64,000 nucleotides of DNA from Bacillus massiliigorillae (GCF_000380245.2 NZ_HG428741.1:36627-100626); one strand, 5' to 3'; shown: positions 7,888 through 16,706, counted from the first letter of the stretch. Numbers and translations are program-made. The notes: generated from the letters alone by a model not told the origin.

Positions 7888-9453
7888 TTAACTTGCTTCT
7901 GTTTCTTGGGAGTGTACTTTCTTCATGAATTCATTAACGTCTGCAGGAACTTTACGGTCAATCATAGATACAATCCATACAGATAAGAAGCCTACCGGAA
8001 CTGTTATTAGACCAGGGATTTTGAATTGTAAGAATGTTGGTAATGTGTTTGGTAAGAAAATCATCCACATTGAAACAAGTAATCCGATTACAAGACCTGC
8101 AATAGCACCTTTTTCAGTCATTCCTCGCCACCAAATACCAAGGATGAAAATAGGTGTAAAGGTACTTGCTGCAACGGTAAAGGCAAGGGCAACTAGATGT
8201 CCGATAGAAGCATCTTTAACTAATAAACCTAAAGCACCGTATAAGAAACCTAAGATTACGATTGCTACTTTACCAGCGATTACACGTTCTTTTTCACTGA
8301 TATTTTTACGGAAGAATGTTGCATATAAGTCATGAGCGAGTGCTCCTGAACTTGTGATGAATAGACCTGAAAGGTTCGAGAAAATCGCAGCAAATGCACC
8401 TGCAATAACTAATCCAAGTAGCCATTCTCCACCTAAACCTTGTGCAGTTGAAGGAATAACCATGTTATTACCACCTTGTACAAGGTCTTTTATTACTTCT
8501 GTACTAGCATCACCAGAAAGGAAAATAGAACGACCTACAACTCCTAAATAAACTGCGAGTAAGAAGAAAACGCTTGCAATTCCGATAGCCATAAGAGCTG
8601 ATTTACGAGCTGCTTTTGCACTTGGATTTGTATAGAAACGTAATAGAATATGAGGTAATCCAATTGTTCCTAATGCAAGACCGATTGTCATACTAATTGT
8701 TTGCCAAAATGTTGGGAAATAGAATCCTGTTCCTGACCATGCTTGTCCATCAAAAACTTGGTCTTTACCATCCAATGCGTAAGGTGATGTACCTTCGATT
8801 GGACCGCTGAAAGAGTTAATTGCATGAAGGATCTTATCATAATGAAGTCCGCCGTACAATGCAACGATTAACATGATTACGAATGCACCAAGACGAATCC
8901 ATAATTCAAGTGCTTGGTTGATAGTTGTACCTTTCATACCACCTACACCAACATAGAAAATCATAACTACACATGTAAATATAATTCCGAATTCATAACT
9001 TGTACCAAAGAACATACTTAAGATTTGGGCAGCACCTAAAAGCTGTGGAGCTGCATAGAAACCAGAAATAGAAAGAACTACTGCTACAGCCGCAATTCGT
9101 GCACGCTTACTATGGAAACGGTAAGCTAGGAAATCGGCAACTGTATAGGCACCGAACTTTCTTAAAGGTCCTGCTACGAAGATGGCTAATAGTGTTAAGC
9201 CGATAGAGAAACAGAAAGCGTAGTATGCGCCATCGTAACCTAATTGGAACGTTAAACCTGCGATTCCTAAGAATGTTGCAGCACTTAAGTAGTCTCCACC
9301 GATTGCTGATCCATTTGTAAACCAACCAAAGCTTCTACCACCAACGAAATAGTCAGAAGCAGTTGCGCTTTTCTTAGTCAAGTAAGTGATATAAACAATT
9401 GTTCCCATTAGGAGAATTGTCAGTATCATTTTGGGTTCTAATAACATGCTCAT
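7888..9453 (-). CDS. Sodium:solute symporter, acetate/monocarboxylate permease type
   Basis: SSS-family secondary transporter in the cell membrane, closest in layout to cation/acetate symporters (ActP, YwcA). The 521-aa product has about 13 hydrophobic segments, the N-terminal signature YFVGGRSFGWFTNGSAIGGD followed by YLSAATFLGIAG, and VGGMKGTTINQALE after TM5. ATG 9453 has AGGGAG about 10 nt upstream. It overlaps the DUF485 gene by 4 bases (ATGA), so the two are translationally coupled. That pairing is the usual arrangement for acetate permeases. The substrate is inferred from family and context. The gene is divergent from an AraC-type regulator. Confidence 0.88.
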   Translation of the reverse strand: MSMLLEPKMILTILLMGTIVYITYLTKKSATASDYFVGGRSFGWFTNGSAIGGDYLSAATFLGIAGLTFQLGYDGAYYAFCFSIGLTLLAIFVAGPLRKFGAYTVADFLAYRFHSKRARIAAVAVVLSISGFYAAPQLLGAAQILSMFFGTSYEFGIIFTCVVMIFYVGVGGMKGTTINQALELWIRLGAFVIMLIVALYGGLHYDKILHAINSFSGPIEGTSPYALDGKDQVFDGQAWSGTGFYFPTFWQTISMTIGLALGTIGLPHILLRFYTNPSAKAARKSALMAIGIASVFFLLAVYLGVVGRSIFLSGDASTEVIKDLVQGGNNMVIPSTAQGLGGEWLLGLVIAGAFAAIFSNLSGLFITSSGALAHDLYATFFRKNISEKERVIAGKVAIVILGFLYGALGLLVKDASIGHLVALAFTVAASTFTPIFILGIWWRGMTEKGAIAGLVIGLLVSMWMIFLPNTLPTFLQFKIPGLITVPVGFLSVWIVSMIDRKVPADVNEFMKKVHSQETEAS

Positions 9454-9800
9454 CCAAGTTTTCTCCCTTCTTGACTAGTGAGTGCATATTTTTTTAAACG
9501 CTTTTCATATAATGTAGTGTGAACATAGGCAATAATGAATGCCATTGCCATTGCGACAACACTAGTAATAAACCAGGATACACTCATACCACCCCAAAGT
9601 TTCGACCATGCGAAATCTGGAAAATGCCAGTTCATTACTGGAATGGAAAAGATGAAAATAAAGTAAAATATTGTTAATGAAAAACCTGTCTTAAACTCAG
9701 CTTTCATAATTCTGTTTGTCTCAGCATCTAGCGGTGGTAGTTTACTATACTCAATCGTTCCTGCTTCGACATAGTCGTACTCTGAAAATTCACTTGCCAT
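9450..9800 (-). CDS. DUF485 membrane protein, partner of the symporter
   Basis: A 116-aa protein with two transmembrane segments (residues about 39-57 and 75-95) and charged ends. DUF485 proteins are nearly always encoded just before acetate-type symporters and are thought to assist them; no enzyme activity is known. The Shine-Dalgarno AAAGGGGAG precedes ATG 9800. Its stop overlaps the start of the symporter gene. Confidence 0.87.
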   Translation of the reverse strand: MASEFSEYDYVEAGTIEYSKLPPLDAETNRIMKAEFKTGFSLTIFYFIFIFSIPVMNWHFPDFAWSKLWGGMSVSWFITSVVAMAMAFIIAYVHTTLYEKRLKKYALTSQEGRKLG

Positions 9801-10006
9801 AACTTAATCTCCCCTTTTGCCCATTTTTACCCGCAGAATTTGTCCCCCCTTTTGTTGTGCGGAACTACTACTGTACTATAATTGTATTGTAAAAAAAGGG
9901 CTGTTACCTTACAGTCTGTTGCTCGAAATATACAAAAATTTGCTAATTTTCGCAATTTTAGTGTAAAATAGTGTAATTAAAGGGCTTTTTTATGAGGTGA
10001 TAATTG

Positions 10007-11233
10007 TTGTTGCGAATCCAATTATTAATGGCAGATGATAATGAACGTAAGAAGATAATAAATTGGTTACACGATAGTTTACCTAGTCGTTTTCATATTA
10101 GTGAAACATTAGATCATCAACAAGCTGATATTTATTTTGTAGAAGTAGTCAAGATTTTTGATTGGGTGAAGATTCGGCGATTACAAAAGAAATGTTCAAC
10201 TAGTATGATCTGTCCAATTCTATGTCCAAAATTGTCGCATACATCAGCTCTAGCCATCGATTTGAAATTACAATCCATATTAGTAAAGCCTTTGCAAAAA
10301 AGCATTTTTTTAAGAACTGCTAAGAAGATGAGAACAAGATTTATTCAGAAGCAAAATATTGCGTTTACATATACCGATTTATACGCACAAATATCAGATA
10401 GTGATAATGCTCCCTTTCAGGAAGCCTTTCTAAGAAGGCTATTAAGAGGAGAGATAGCATCAGAGACTGAAGTGATAGAAGCAAGGACGTTTTTGCCTTC
10501 AAAAGCAATACCAAACGTCGTATTATTGCTCCAAAGTTTTTCATTAAAGGAATTACCAGATGGAAAAAAAGGAGCGAGCTCGCTCATTAAAGAAGTTATT
10601 AGAGAGCATTTTATAACTTTAGTCCCTCATGTATCATTTCTACCCTATCAAAAGCATTTGCTTATATTAATGCGAATACCAGAAGAATATTCCTCCTTTA
10701 AACAATGGTTACAAGGTGAAGACTTAATGTTCCATATCATTTATTTATTAAAAGAAAAGTATGGAATTTATGTTTACGTAGGCATTGGAGAGACATATCA
10801 AGAGCCATTATTATTACATCATTCGTATGGACAAGCTAGGAAAGCGCGAAGGATGCCGGCTCCTAATCATGTTCAATTGCGATATTTCGATGGAATTACG
10901 AAAAATCCAGAGTTATTAAAAACAATCAGCTTTATAGAACAAAATTGTACTAATAATATAACAATTAGTGATGCTGCGTCTTTTATGAATTTTAGTGTCA
11001 CGCATTTTAGCCGAATGTTTAAAAAGGAAACAGGTAAGAGCTATGTAGATTATGTGGCATTTATAAAGATTTATAAATCATTAACCTTTTTAAGAACAAC
11101 CAATCATACAATAGAACAAATTTCTGCAGAAACAGGTTTTAATACGCCGAATTACTATAGTAGTACATTCAAAAAACTAGTTGGGCTTTCCCCTAGTGAA
11201 TATCGCGCAACGTATGAAACAATCTTTAAATAA
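10007..11233 (+). CDS. AraC-family regulator with degenerate receiver domain
   Basis: A 408-aa DNA-binding protein. The C-terminal ~100 residues form a two-helix-turn-helix AraC domain (ISDAASFMNFSVTHFSRMFK and IEQISAETGFNTPNYYSSTF, ending GLSPSEYR). The N-terminal ~110 residues look like a receiver: acidic pair ADDNE at the start and an LVKPL lysine, but the expected phospho-acceptor Asp is Glu (ADIYFVEV). No partner kinase is nearby. The frame has tandem TTG codons at 10004, 10007 and 10010; GAGGTGA (9994-10000) best fits 10007. The divergent position suggests control of the acetate-type symporter operon (inference). Confidence 0.82.
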   Translation: MLRIQLLMADDNERKKIINWLHDSLPSRFHISETLDHQQADIYFVEVVKIFDWVKIRRLQKKCSTSMICPILCPKLSHTSALAIDLKLQSILVKPLQKSIFLRTAKKMRTRFIQKQNIAFTYTDLYAQISDSDNAPFQEAFLRRLLRGEIASETEVIEARTFLPSKAIPNVVLLLQSFSLKELPDGKKGASSLIKEVIREHFITLVPHVSFLPYQKHLLILMRIPEEYSSFKQWLQGEDLMFHIIYLLKEKYGIYVYVGIGETYQEPLLLHHSYGQARKARRMPAPNHVQLRYFDGITKNPELLKTISFIEQNCTNNITISDAASFMNFSVTHFSRMFKKETGKSYVDYVAFIKIYKSLTFLRTTNHTIEQISAETGFNTPNYYSSTFKKLVGLSPSEYRATYETIFK

Positions 11234-11235
11234 AG

Positions 11236-11284
11236 AAGCAGATTTCAAAAATCGTTATGAAACGATATTGAGATCTGCTTTTTA
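11236..11284 (+). terminator. Terminator after the AraC-type regulator
   Basis: Outer arms AAGCAGAT (11236-11243) and ATCTGCTT (11273-11280) with an inner ATCGTT/AACGAT hairpin, then TTTAT. Confidence 0.85.
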
Positions 11285-11294
11285 TAATTATTTA

Positions 11295-11342
11295 TTGTCA
11301 GATTTTTCTGTTTGGCATATAATACAATTATCATAATGATAA
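11295..11342 (+). promoter_or_regulatory. Promoter and palindromic operator of the NAD-salvage locus
   Basis: TTGTCA (11295-11300), 17-bp spacing and a perfect TATAAT (11318-11323) make a strong sigmaA promoter. The perfect palindrome TTATCATAATGATAA (11328-11342) sits exactly where transcription should start. The first gene product has an NrtR-like winged helix, so this is a good candidate for its own operator. GATAAT-rich palindromes also resemble Fur boxes, which is the main alternative. Confidence 0.65.
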
Positions 11343-11391
11343 TTGATAATAGTTTTATCATCATGTTTTATTAAGGAGATGTATAATTTTT

Positions 11392-12189
11392 ATGAGCAAC
11401 AAAGATGTAGAAACGGTTTCTGCACAAGATGCGCTAAAAGAATATGATGTGAAAAAGTATGAAACACCTGCTGGATATACAAGTGATATAGCTGTTTTTA
11501 CAATTGTTCCTAAAAATGCTCATTCACAGGAGCAAGTACTGAAATTAATGTTAATTAAGCGAGCGCTGGTGAATGGGGAAGGAAAGCCGAATATTGAAGG
11601 AGGGAAATGGGCTTTACCAGGTGGCTTTATACAACCAGATGAATCGGCATATGAAGGAGCGGTTCGAGAGTTGTTGGAGGAAACAACTATAAGTGGTGTT
11701 CATGTAAAACATTTTGGAGTCTATGATGCTCCAGGTAGAGATCCAAGAGGATGGATTATATCAAATGCCCATTATGCGTTAGTTCCTATGAATTATATAG
11801 AATTACGAAAAGCTGCTGATGATGCTATGGAAGTAGAAGTTTTCGATATGGAGGAAATCTTTCAATTACCATTGGCATTTGATCATGAAGTTATTATTCG
11901 TGATGCATTGCGACAGGTGCAAGAAGATATGATGCAAACAACTTTGGCTAAAGAGTTCTTACCGAAGGAATTTACTCTTTCTGAACTTTGGCATTTGGTC
12001 GTAAGTGTTGCAGGAGAAAAAGCAATTGAATCATATCCTAACTTTCATCGGAAGGCGAAAAGCTTATCATTTATTGAAGAAGTAAAAGATGTATATGGCG
12101 AAGTGAAAAGACAGAAGCGATTCGCTAAACAGCCTACTAAGTTATACAGATTTACGAATGATTATGTGAAGAAGAGTATTTATAAATAA
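11392..12189 (+). CDS. NrtR-like Nudix-domain transcriptional regulator
   Basis: Predicted ADP-ribose-sensing repressor of NAD biosynthesis. Residues about 30-175 are a Nudix domain with a Nudix box at 78-100 (GFIQPDESAYEGAV then RELLEET), complete except that the usual Gly after EE-x is Thr. Residues about 190-265 match the C-terminal winged helix of NrtR proteins (FTLSELWHLV, NFHRKAKSL, QPTKLYRF). Starts at ATG 11392 behind AAGGAGAT. Its position just upstream of pncB and an adenylyltransferase supports the role. It could still be an active ADP-ribose or sugar-nucleotide hydrolase, since the catalytic glutamates remain. Confidence 0.82.
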   Translation: MSNKDVETVSAQDALKEYDVKKYETPAGYTSDIAVFTIVPKNAHSQEQVLKLMLIKRALVNGEGKPNIEGGKWALPGGFIQPDESAYEGAVRELLEETTISGVHVKHFGVYDAPGRDPRGWIISNAHYALVPMNYIELRKAADDAMEVEVFDMEEIFQLPLAFDHEVIIRDALRQVQEDMMQTTLAKEFLPKEFTLSELWHLVVSVAGEKAIESYPNFHRKAKSLSFIEEVKDVYGEVKRQKRFAKQPTKLYRFTNDYVKKSIYK

Positions 12190-12396
12190 GGAAAATAGCA
12201 ACGCTGTCTATTAGAAATGAGTTATAACTTATTTATATAACTAAAGTAATAGCTTTAACTTATTAAACTTCAGGGCAATATATGGAGAAAGAATGTATGT
12301 CGTTTAATTTGTACTAAATTATCTTATTTAGGGTATAGAAATGAAAGATATTTTGATAAATATACACGGATTGTCGTTTATACGAGGAGGCACATA

Positions 12397-13884
12397 ATGA
12401 ATAGAAAATATAGTGATGATAGTTTAGCTTTACACACAGATGCATATCAGTTAAATATGGTAGAAACATACTGGCACGATAATGTTCATAATCGGAAAGC
12501 GGTATTTGAATTATATTGCAGGAAGCTTCCATTTAATAATGGCTACGGTATTTTTGCAGGGTTAGAAAGAATTATTGAATATTTGCGTGATTATAGATTT
12601 AGTGACAGTGATATTGAGTATCTACGTGAAGAAGTCGGCTATGAAGAGGATTATCTAGAGTATTTGAAAGGTATTCGTTTCACAGGTACGATTCGATCAA
12701 TGGTGGAGGGTGAACTAGCTTTTGCGAATGAACCACTTCTACAAGTTGAATCAACCTTAGCTGAAGCACAACTGATTGAAACAGCGCTTTTAAACATTGT
12801 TAATTATCAAATGTTAATTGCCACAAAAGCATCAAGAATTAAACAAGTTATAGGAAAACAAACAGCAATGGAGTTTGGATCTCGTCGCGCTCATGAAATG
12901 GATGCTGCTATTTGGGGTACGAGAGCAGCTTTCATTGGAGGCTTTGATGCTACGAGTAATTATAGAGCGGGAAAATTATTCGGTATCCCCGTATCGGGGA
13001 CACATGCTCACTCAATGATTCAAACATATCGAGATGATTATGTTGCCATGAAGAAATATGCTGAAAGTTGTTTAAGAAGAGAAAATAAAGATTTCATCCC
13101 ACTTGTTGATACGTATGATACGCTGCGCTCAGGGGTACCTGCGGCTATTCGTGTAGCGAATGAATTTAAAGATCAAATTGAATTTAAAGGTATTCGTTTA
13201 GACAGTGGTGACATGGCATATTTGTCAATTGAAGCAAGAAAATTATTAGATGAGGCAGGCTATCCAAATACAAAGATTGTGGCATCGAATGATTTAGATG
13301 AGTACACCATTCTGAACTTGAAAGCTCAAGGTGCAAAAATTGATATTTGGGGAGTCGGCACAAAATTGATTACAGCTTTTGATCAAGCTGCTTTAGGAGC
13401 GGTCTATAAAATTGTAGCTATTGAAGATGAGCATGGAAATATGTTAGATACAATTAAGATTAGCGCTAACCCAGAAAAGGTAAGTACACCAGGACTAAAG
13501 AAACTTTATCGTATTATTAATTTGAATAATCATCATTCTGAAGGGGATTATATTACGATGAAGGATGAATTTCCTGAACAGGAAAAACTTATTAACATGT
13601 TTCATCCAACGCATACGTATATTAGTAAGTATGTAATGAATTTTGAAGCGAAAAACTTGCTTAAGGATATTATAGTTGATGGGAAATTAGTATATGACCT
13701 TCCGAATATATACGAAATTCAGGCTTATGCCATGAGCAACATGGAATTATTATGGGAAGAATATAAACGTTCGATGAATCCAGCAGAGTATCCTGTCGAT
13801 TTAAGTCAAAAATGTTGGGATAATAAAATGGATAATATTAGAAGAGTGAAAAAGCAAGTTGCTAAGATTGTTGAAGAAAAATAA
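12397..13884 (+). CDS. pncB: Nicotinate phosphoribosyltransferase
   Basis: Joins nicotinate to PRPP, using ATP, to give nicotinate mononucleotide: the entry step of the Preiss-Handler NAD salvage route. The 495-aa product is of normal length and has ALHTDAYQLNMVETYW at the N terminus, EFGSRRAHEMDAA and GGFDATSNYRAG in the core, and KGIRLDSGDMAYLS with the phosphate loop GVGTKL downstream. GAGGAGGC precedes the ATG. A 207-base gap with no clear terminator separates it from the Nudix gene, so it may have its own promoter. The next gene acts on its product. Confidence 0.95.
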   Translation: MNRKYSDDSLALHTDAYQLNMVETYWHDNVHNRKAVFELYCRKLPFNNGYGIFAGLERIIEYLRDYRFSDSDIEYLREEVGYEEDYLEYLKGIRFTGTIRSMVEGELAFANEPLLQVESTLAEAQLIETALLNIVNYQMLIATKASRIKQVIGKQTAMEFGSRRAHEMDAAIWGTRAAFIGGFDATSNYRAGKLFGIPVSGTHAHSMIQTYRDDYVAMKKYAESCLRRENKDFIPLVDTYDTLRSGVPAAIRVANEFKDQIEFKGIRLDSGDMAYLSIEARKLLDEAGYPNTKIVASNDLDEYTILNLKAQGAKIDIWGVGTKLITAFDQAALGAVYKIVAIEDEHGNMLDTIKISANPEKVSTPGLKKLYRIINLNNHHSEGDYITMKDEFPEQEKLINMFHPTHTYISKYVMNFEAKNLLKDIIVDGKLVYDLPNIYEIQAYAMSNMELLWEEYKRSMNPAEYPVDLSQKCWDNKMDNIRRVKKQVAKIVEEK

Positions 13885-13921
13885 AGAATATTGCTTGATC
13901 GGAATAGACGGAGGTTAAGTG

Positions 13922-14644
13922 ATGGGAAAAACGGTTGAACAATACGTTCATTATTTTAATGAGTTAAATCCAAACCACCCTATAGGTAATAAGGGAGGTT
14001 TGGATGGTTTATTCAAACAAGGAATACGTATAGGGATATATGGTTCTTCTTTTGATCCAATTACAAATGTTCATTTATGGACAGCTTCTACAGTCGCACA
14101 TCGAAAGAAATTAGATTATATTATATTTCTGCCTTCTAATGGAAATCGGATTGATAAAACGTTACAAACAAATGATGAACATCGTCAAAAGATGGTAGAA
14201 ATGGCGATTGCTGATAATCCGAAATTTATTTTAGATACTTATGAATTTTATGTACCTCCTGGAAAGCAATATACATATTACACGATGCAGCATTTTAAGG
14301 AAGTGTTTCCGAATGCTGAGTTGTTTTTTGTAATTGGTGCTGACCTTTTAGTTGATATTGCAGAGGGTAAATGGAGGATGGCTGAAGAATTAGTTGAAAG
14401 TACGCAATTTATTGTTATGGCTCGAAATGAAATTGATATGCTGCAAACGATAAGTAAGTCACCTTTATTAAGAAATCATGATGATGGACGCTTTCAATTA
14501 TTAGATAAAGGGTTATCAATGGAGATTTCCTCTACCTATATTAGAGAAGAACTTGCTAAAGGTGGAGAGCCTAGATATTTAGTTCCAGACGATTGTTATA
14601 ATTATATGAAAATGCATAACTTATATAATAAGGTCATTAGGTGA
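13922..14644 (+). CDS. NadD-like nicotinate-nucleotide adenylyltransferase
   Basis: Predicted to adenylate nicotinate mononucleotide to deamido-NAD. The 240-aa product is a nucleotidyltransferase with GIYGSSFDPITNVHLW near residue 38 and EISSTYIREEL near the C terminus, the two ATP-binding signatures. The usual (H/T)xGH motif reads TNVH, an odd change at the Gly. An N-terminal extension of about 35 residues precedes the domain. ATG 13922 is preferred to GTG 13919 for its 7-nt spacing from GGAGG. It directly follows pncB. Bacilli normally have another nadD elsewhere, so this is probably a salvage-specific paralogue (inference). Confidence 0.85.
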   Translation: MGKTVEQYVHYFNELNPNHPIGNKGGLDGLFKQGIRIGIYGSSFDPITNVHLWTASTVAHRKKLDYIIFLPSNGNRIDKTLQTNDEHRQKMVEMAIADNPKFILDTYEFYVPPGKQYTYYTMQHFKEVFPNAELFFVIGADLLVDIAEGKWRMAEELVESTQFIVMARNEIDMLQTISKSPLLRNHDDGRFQLLDKGLSMEISSTYIREELAKGGEPRYLVPDDCYNYMKMHNLYNKVIR

Positions 14645-14695
14645 AAAAAGATAAGGAGCATACACCTCGAAGGTGCATACTCCTTATCTTTTTTC
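14643..14695. terminator. Bidirectional terminator between the nadD-like gene and ytqB
   Basis: A stem of about 25 bp with two mismatches, arms starting GAAAAAAGATAAGGAG and ending CTCCTTATCTTTTTTC around a CGA loop (14668-14670). It contains the TGA of the nadD-like gene's end and the last codons and TAA of ytqB, so both convergent genes share it. Confidence 0.9.
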
Positions 14696-15256
14696 AATCG
14701 CAATAATAAAAGGTGGTGAATTGACTTGATTCATAAATCCGTAATGCAATACATGTGCTTTCTCTTGTGGAAGAGATGTTACATATTGCATTAACTCATC
14801 ACGTTCAATTGCCCCTTCTGGATGTCCATGATAAACAACAAGAACGATGATGCCTTCTATTTCCATAAGCTCTAACAATTGTTCAATTGCAGCAATTGTT
14901 GAGTGAGCAACTGTTACAACCTCTTTATCTCCACCAGGTAAATAGCCAAGATTGAAGATTGCACCTGTTAGTTTTCGGTTCTCTGCTTGAGGAAGTTTAT
15001 TTTTTAATTGGTCATGGCTATCTAGAAATAAAGTAGCTAAATGGGCACTTTGATTTTCTTCTAGCTTTGCTCTTGTTTTGTTTATCGCTTGTTCTTGAAT
15101 ATCGAAAGCATAGACATGCCCTTCTTCTCCGACAAGCTTTGTTAAATAAAGAGTATCATGTCCGTTACCAGCTGTAGCATCAATGGTGATATCACCAGGC
15201 GATACAGCCTTCTCTAATAAAAGTCTCGCAAATGGAAGGATACGATCAAGCTTCAC
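14684..15256 (-). CDS. ytqB: SAM-dependent methyltransferase YtqB
   Basis: A class I methyltransferase of the putative rRNA methylase family (YtqB, rRNA_methylase Pfam). The 190-aa product has the SAM-binding loop TIDATAGNGHDTLYL near residues 24-38, an acidic strand end (YAFDIQEQA) and the motif IFNLGYLPGGDK typical of the family. The true substrate is not settled. It overlaps the 3' end of ytqA by 11 bases, so the two are translated together. Its stop lies inside the shared terminator hairpin. Confidence 0.9.
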   Translation of the reverse strand: MKLDRILPFARLLLEKAVSPGDITIDATAGNGHDTLYLTKLVGEEGHVYAFDIQEQAINKTRAKLEENQSAHLATLFLDSHDQLKNKLPQAENRKLTGAIFNLGYLPGGDKEVVTVAHSTIAAIEQLLELMEIEGIIVLVVYHGHPEGAIERDELMQYVTSLPQEKAHVLHYGFMNQVNSPPFIIAIEKR

Positions 15257-16217
15257 TTGTCACGCCTCCAACACGATTATAGTATTTGCCTTGCCAGCTA
15301 TTTCTACGTTTTAACTCCGCATCAATTGCATTTAAAACTTCCCATTTATTAACGCTCCACATTGGTCCAATCATTAAATCAATCGGTCCATCACCTGTAA
15401 TGCGGTGAACAATCATTTCTGGAGGAATAATCTCTAATTGATCGACAACAAGATTAATGTACTCTTCAAATGAAAGGAATTGTAATAATCCTTTTTCATA
15501 TTGCTTCACCATTGGTGTTCCTTTTAAGAGGTGTAACAAATGGATTTTGATGCCTTGTACATCTAACTTCGCTACTTCTTTGGCTGTTTCCAACATCATT
15601 TCTGGTGTCTCAAGAGGAAGACCATTAATGATGTGAGAACAAATGCGAATATTATGCTTACGTAGCTTCTCTACACCCTCTACATAAGTTGGGTAATCAT
15701 GTGCTCTGTTAATAATACGAGCTGTTTTTTCATGAACTGTTTGTAATCCAAGTTCTACCCATAAATACGTACGTTCATTTAATTCAGCCAAATACTCGAC
15801 TACGTCATCTGGTAAACAGTCAGGACGTGTTGCAATTGATAAGCCGACAACACCTTCTTGTTCCAGTGCTGGCTCGAACTTTTGTTTTAATACTTCAAGA
15901 GGAGCATGGGTATTCGTATAAGCTTGGAAATAAGCCATATACTTTCCATCACGCCACTTTTGATGCATTTTATCTTTAACATCGGCAAATTGCTTCTCGA
16001 TAGAATCTACACGATTGCCAGCAAAATCGCCTGATCCTGCAGCGCTACAAAATGTACAGCCTCCGTGTGCAACTGTGCCATCACGGTTCGGGCAGTCGAA
16101 ACCACCGTCTAATGCTACTTTAAATACTTTATGTCCAAAGGTTTTTCGTAAATGATAATTCCAAGTGTGATATCGTTTATCATCACTTGCATATGGAAAC
16201 GGGTTATTCTGATTCAA
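15246..16217 (-). CDS. ytqA: Radical SAM protein YtqA (TIGR01212)
   Basis: Radical-SAM enzyme of unknown reaction. The 323-aa product has Cys42, Cys54 and Cys57 (DCPNRD..GGCTFC), a wider first gap than the usual CxxxCxxC and characteristic of this family, followed by GSGDFAGNRVDS and glycine-rich SAM-binding segments. It starts at TTG 16217 with AAGGAGGT 7 nt away. It is the first gene of the ytqA-ytqB pair, as in B. subtilis. A joint role in RNA modification is suggested by the pairing but unproven. Confidence 0.9.
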   Translation of the reverse strand: MNQNNPFPYASDDKRYHTWNYHLRKTFGHKVFKVALDGGFDCPNRDGTVAHGGCTFCSAAGSGDFAGNRVDSIEKQFADVKDKMHQKWRDGKYMAYFQAYTNTHAPLEVLKQKFEPALEQEGVVGLSIATRPDCLPDDVVEYLAELNERTYLWVELGLQTVHEKTARIINRAHDYPTYVEGVEKLRKHNIRICSHIINGLPLETPEMMLETAKEVAKLDVQGIKIHLLHLLKGTPMVKQYEKGLLQFLSFEEYINLVVDQLEIIPPEMIVHRITGDGPIDLMIGPMWSVNKWEVLNAIDAELKRRNSWQGKYYNRVGGVTSEA

Positions 16218-16392
16218 ATCAGAAACCTCCTTAATGAAAGAAATTCAGCATAAAGAATATTGTAACATGAAATAACGTCTATATTCCATTCAGCTTTATT
16301 TTTCAAACAAGCTAATTATTACTAAAATAGTGTGCTTGGATGTTTCACATACTACCAATGTAAGCATGATTTAAAGTAGGAGGATTAGTAAT

Positions 16393-16656
16393 ATGGCGAC
16401 TAGAGAATCCGTTGATAATTGTTTACTTCATTGTAATGAAGCTCTAGAAATTGCAAACCAGCAATATTCAGAGGCAGCGAAGCAAGAGCATTATAATGAT
16501 GAAGACTATATCCAAAGTCAGCAATTATTACAGCTTGCTGCGAATGAATTACAGCTAATGGCACACAGTTGTAATGATCAACAACGTGAGCAATTGAATC
16601 GAATGAAGATACAAATCGAACAAATGCAACACGATATGATTACGTTAAGGCATTGA
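16393..16656 (+). CDS. ytzC: Small conserved protein YtzC (DUF2524)
   Basis: 87-residue soluble helical protein, rich in Gln and Glu, with heptad-like spacing (SQQLLQLAANELQLMAHSC, LNRMKIQIEQMQHDM) that suggests a helical hairpin or coiled coil. Function unknown. AGGAGGATTAGTA precedes the ATG. It is divergent from ytqA, as in B. subtilis, and followed by a terminator hairpin. Confidence 0.85.
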   Translation: MATRESVDNCLLHCNEALEIANQQYSEAAKQEHYNDEDYIQSQQLLQLAANELQLMAHSCNDQQREQLNRMKIQIEQMQHDMITLRH

Positions 16657-16661
16657 TGTTG

Positions 16662-16706
16662 AGGCTGTCTCGAAAGTGAGTATTAATTACTTTTGGGACG
16701 CCTTTT
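16662..16706 (+). terminator. Imperfect terminator hairpin after ytzC
   Basis: AGGCTGTCTCGAAAGTGA (from 16662) faces TTACTTTTGGGACGCCT, then TTT. The right half, GGGACGCCTTTTATGCTT, is almost the same as that of the metK terminator. Confidence 0.78.

Noticed and set aside
11328..11342. Palindrome considered as a Fur box
   Set aside because: Not excluded, but no iron gene is adjacent and the neighbouring regulator offers a closer explanation.
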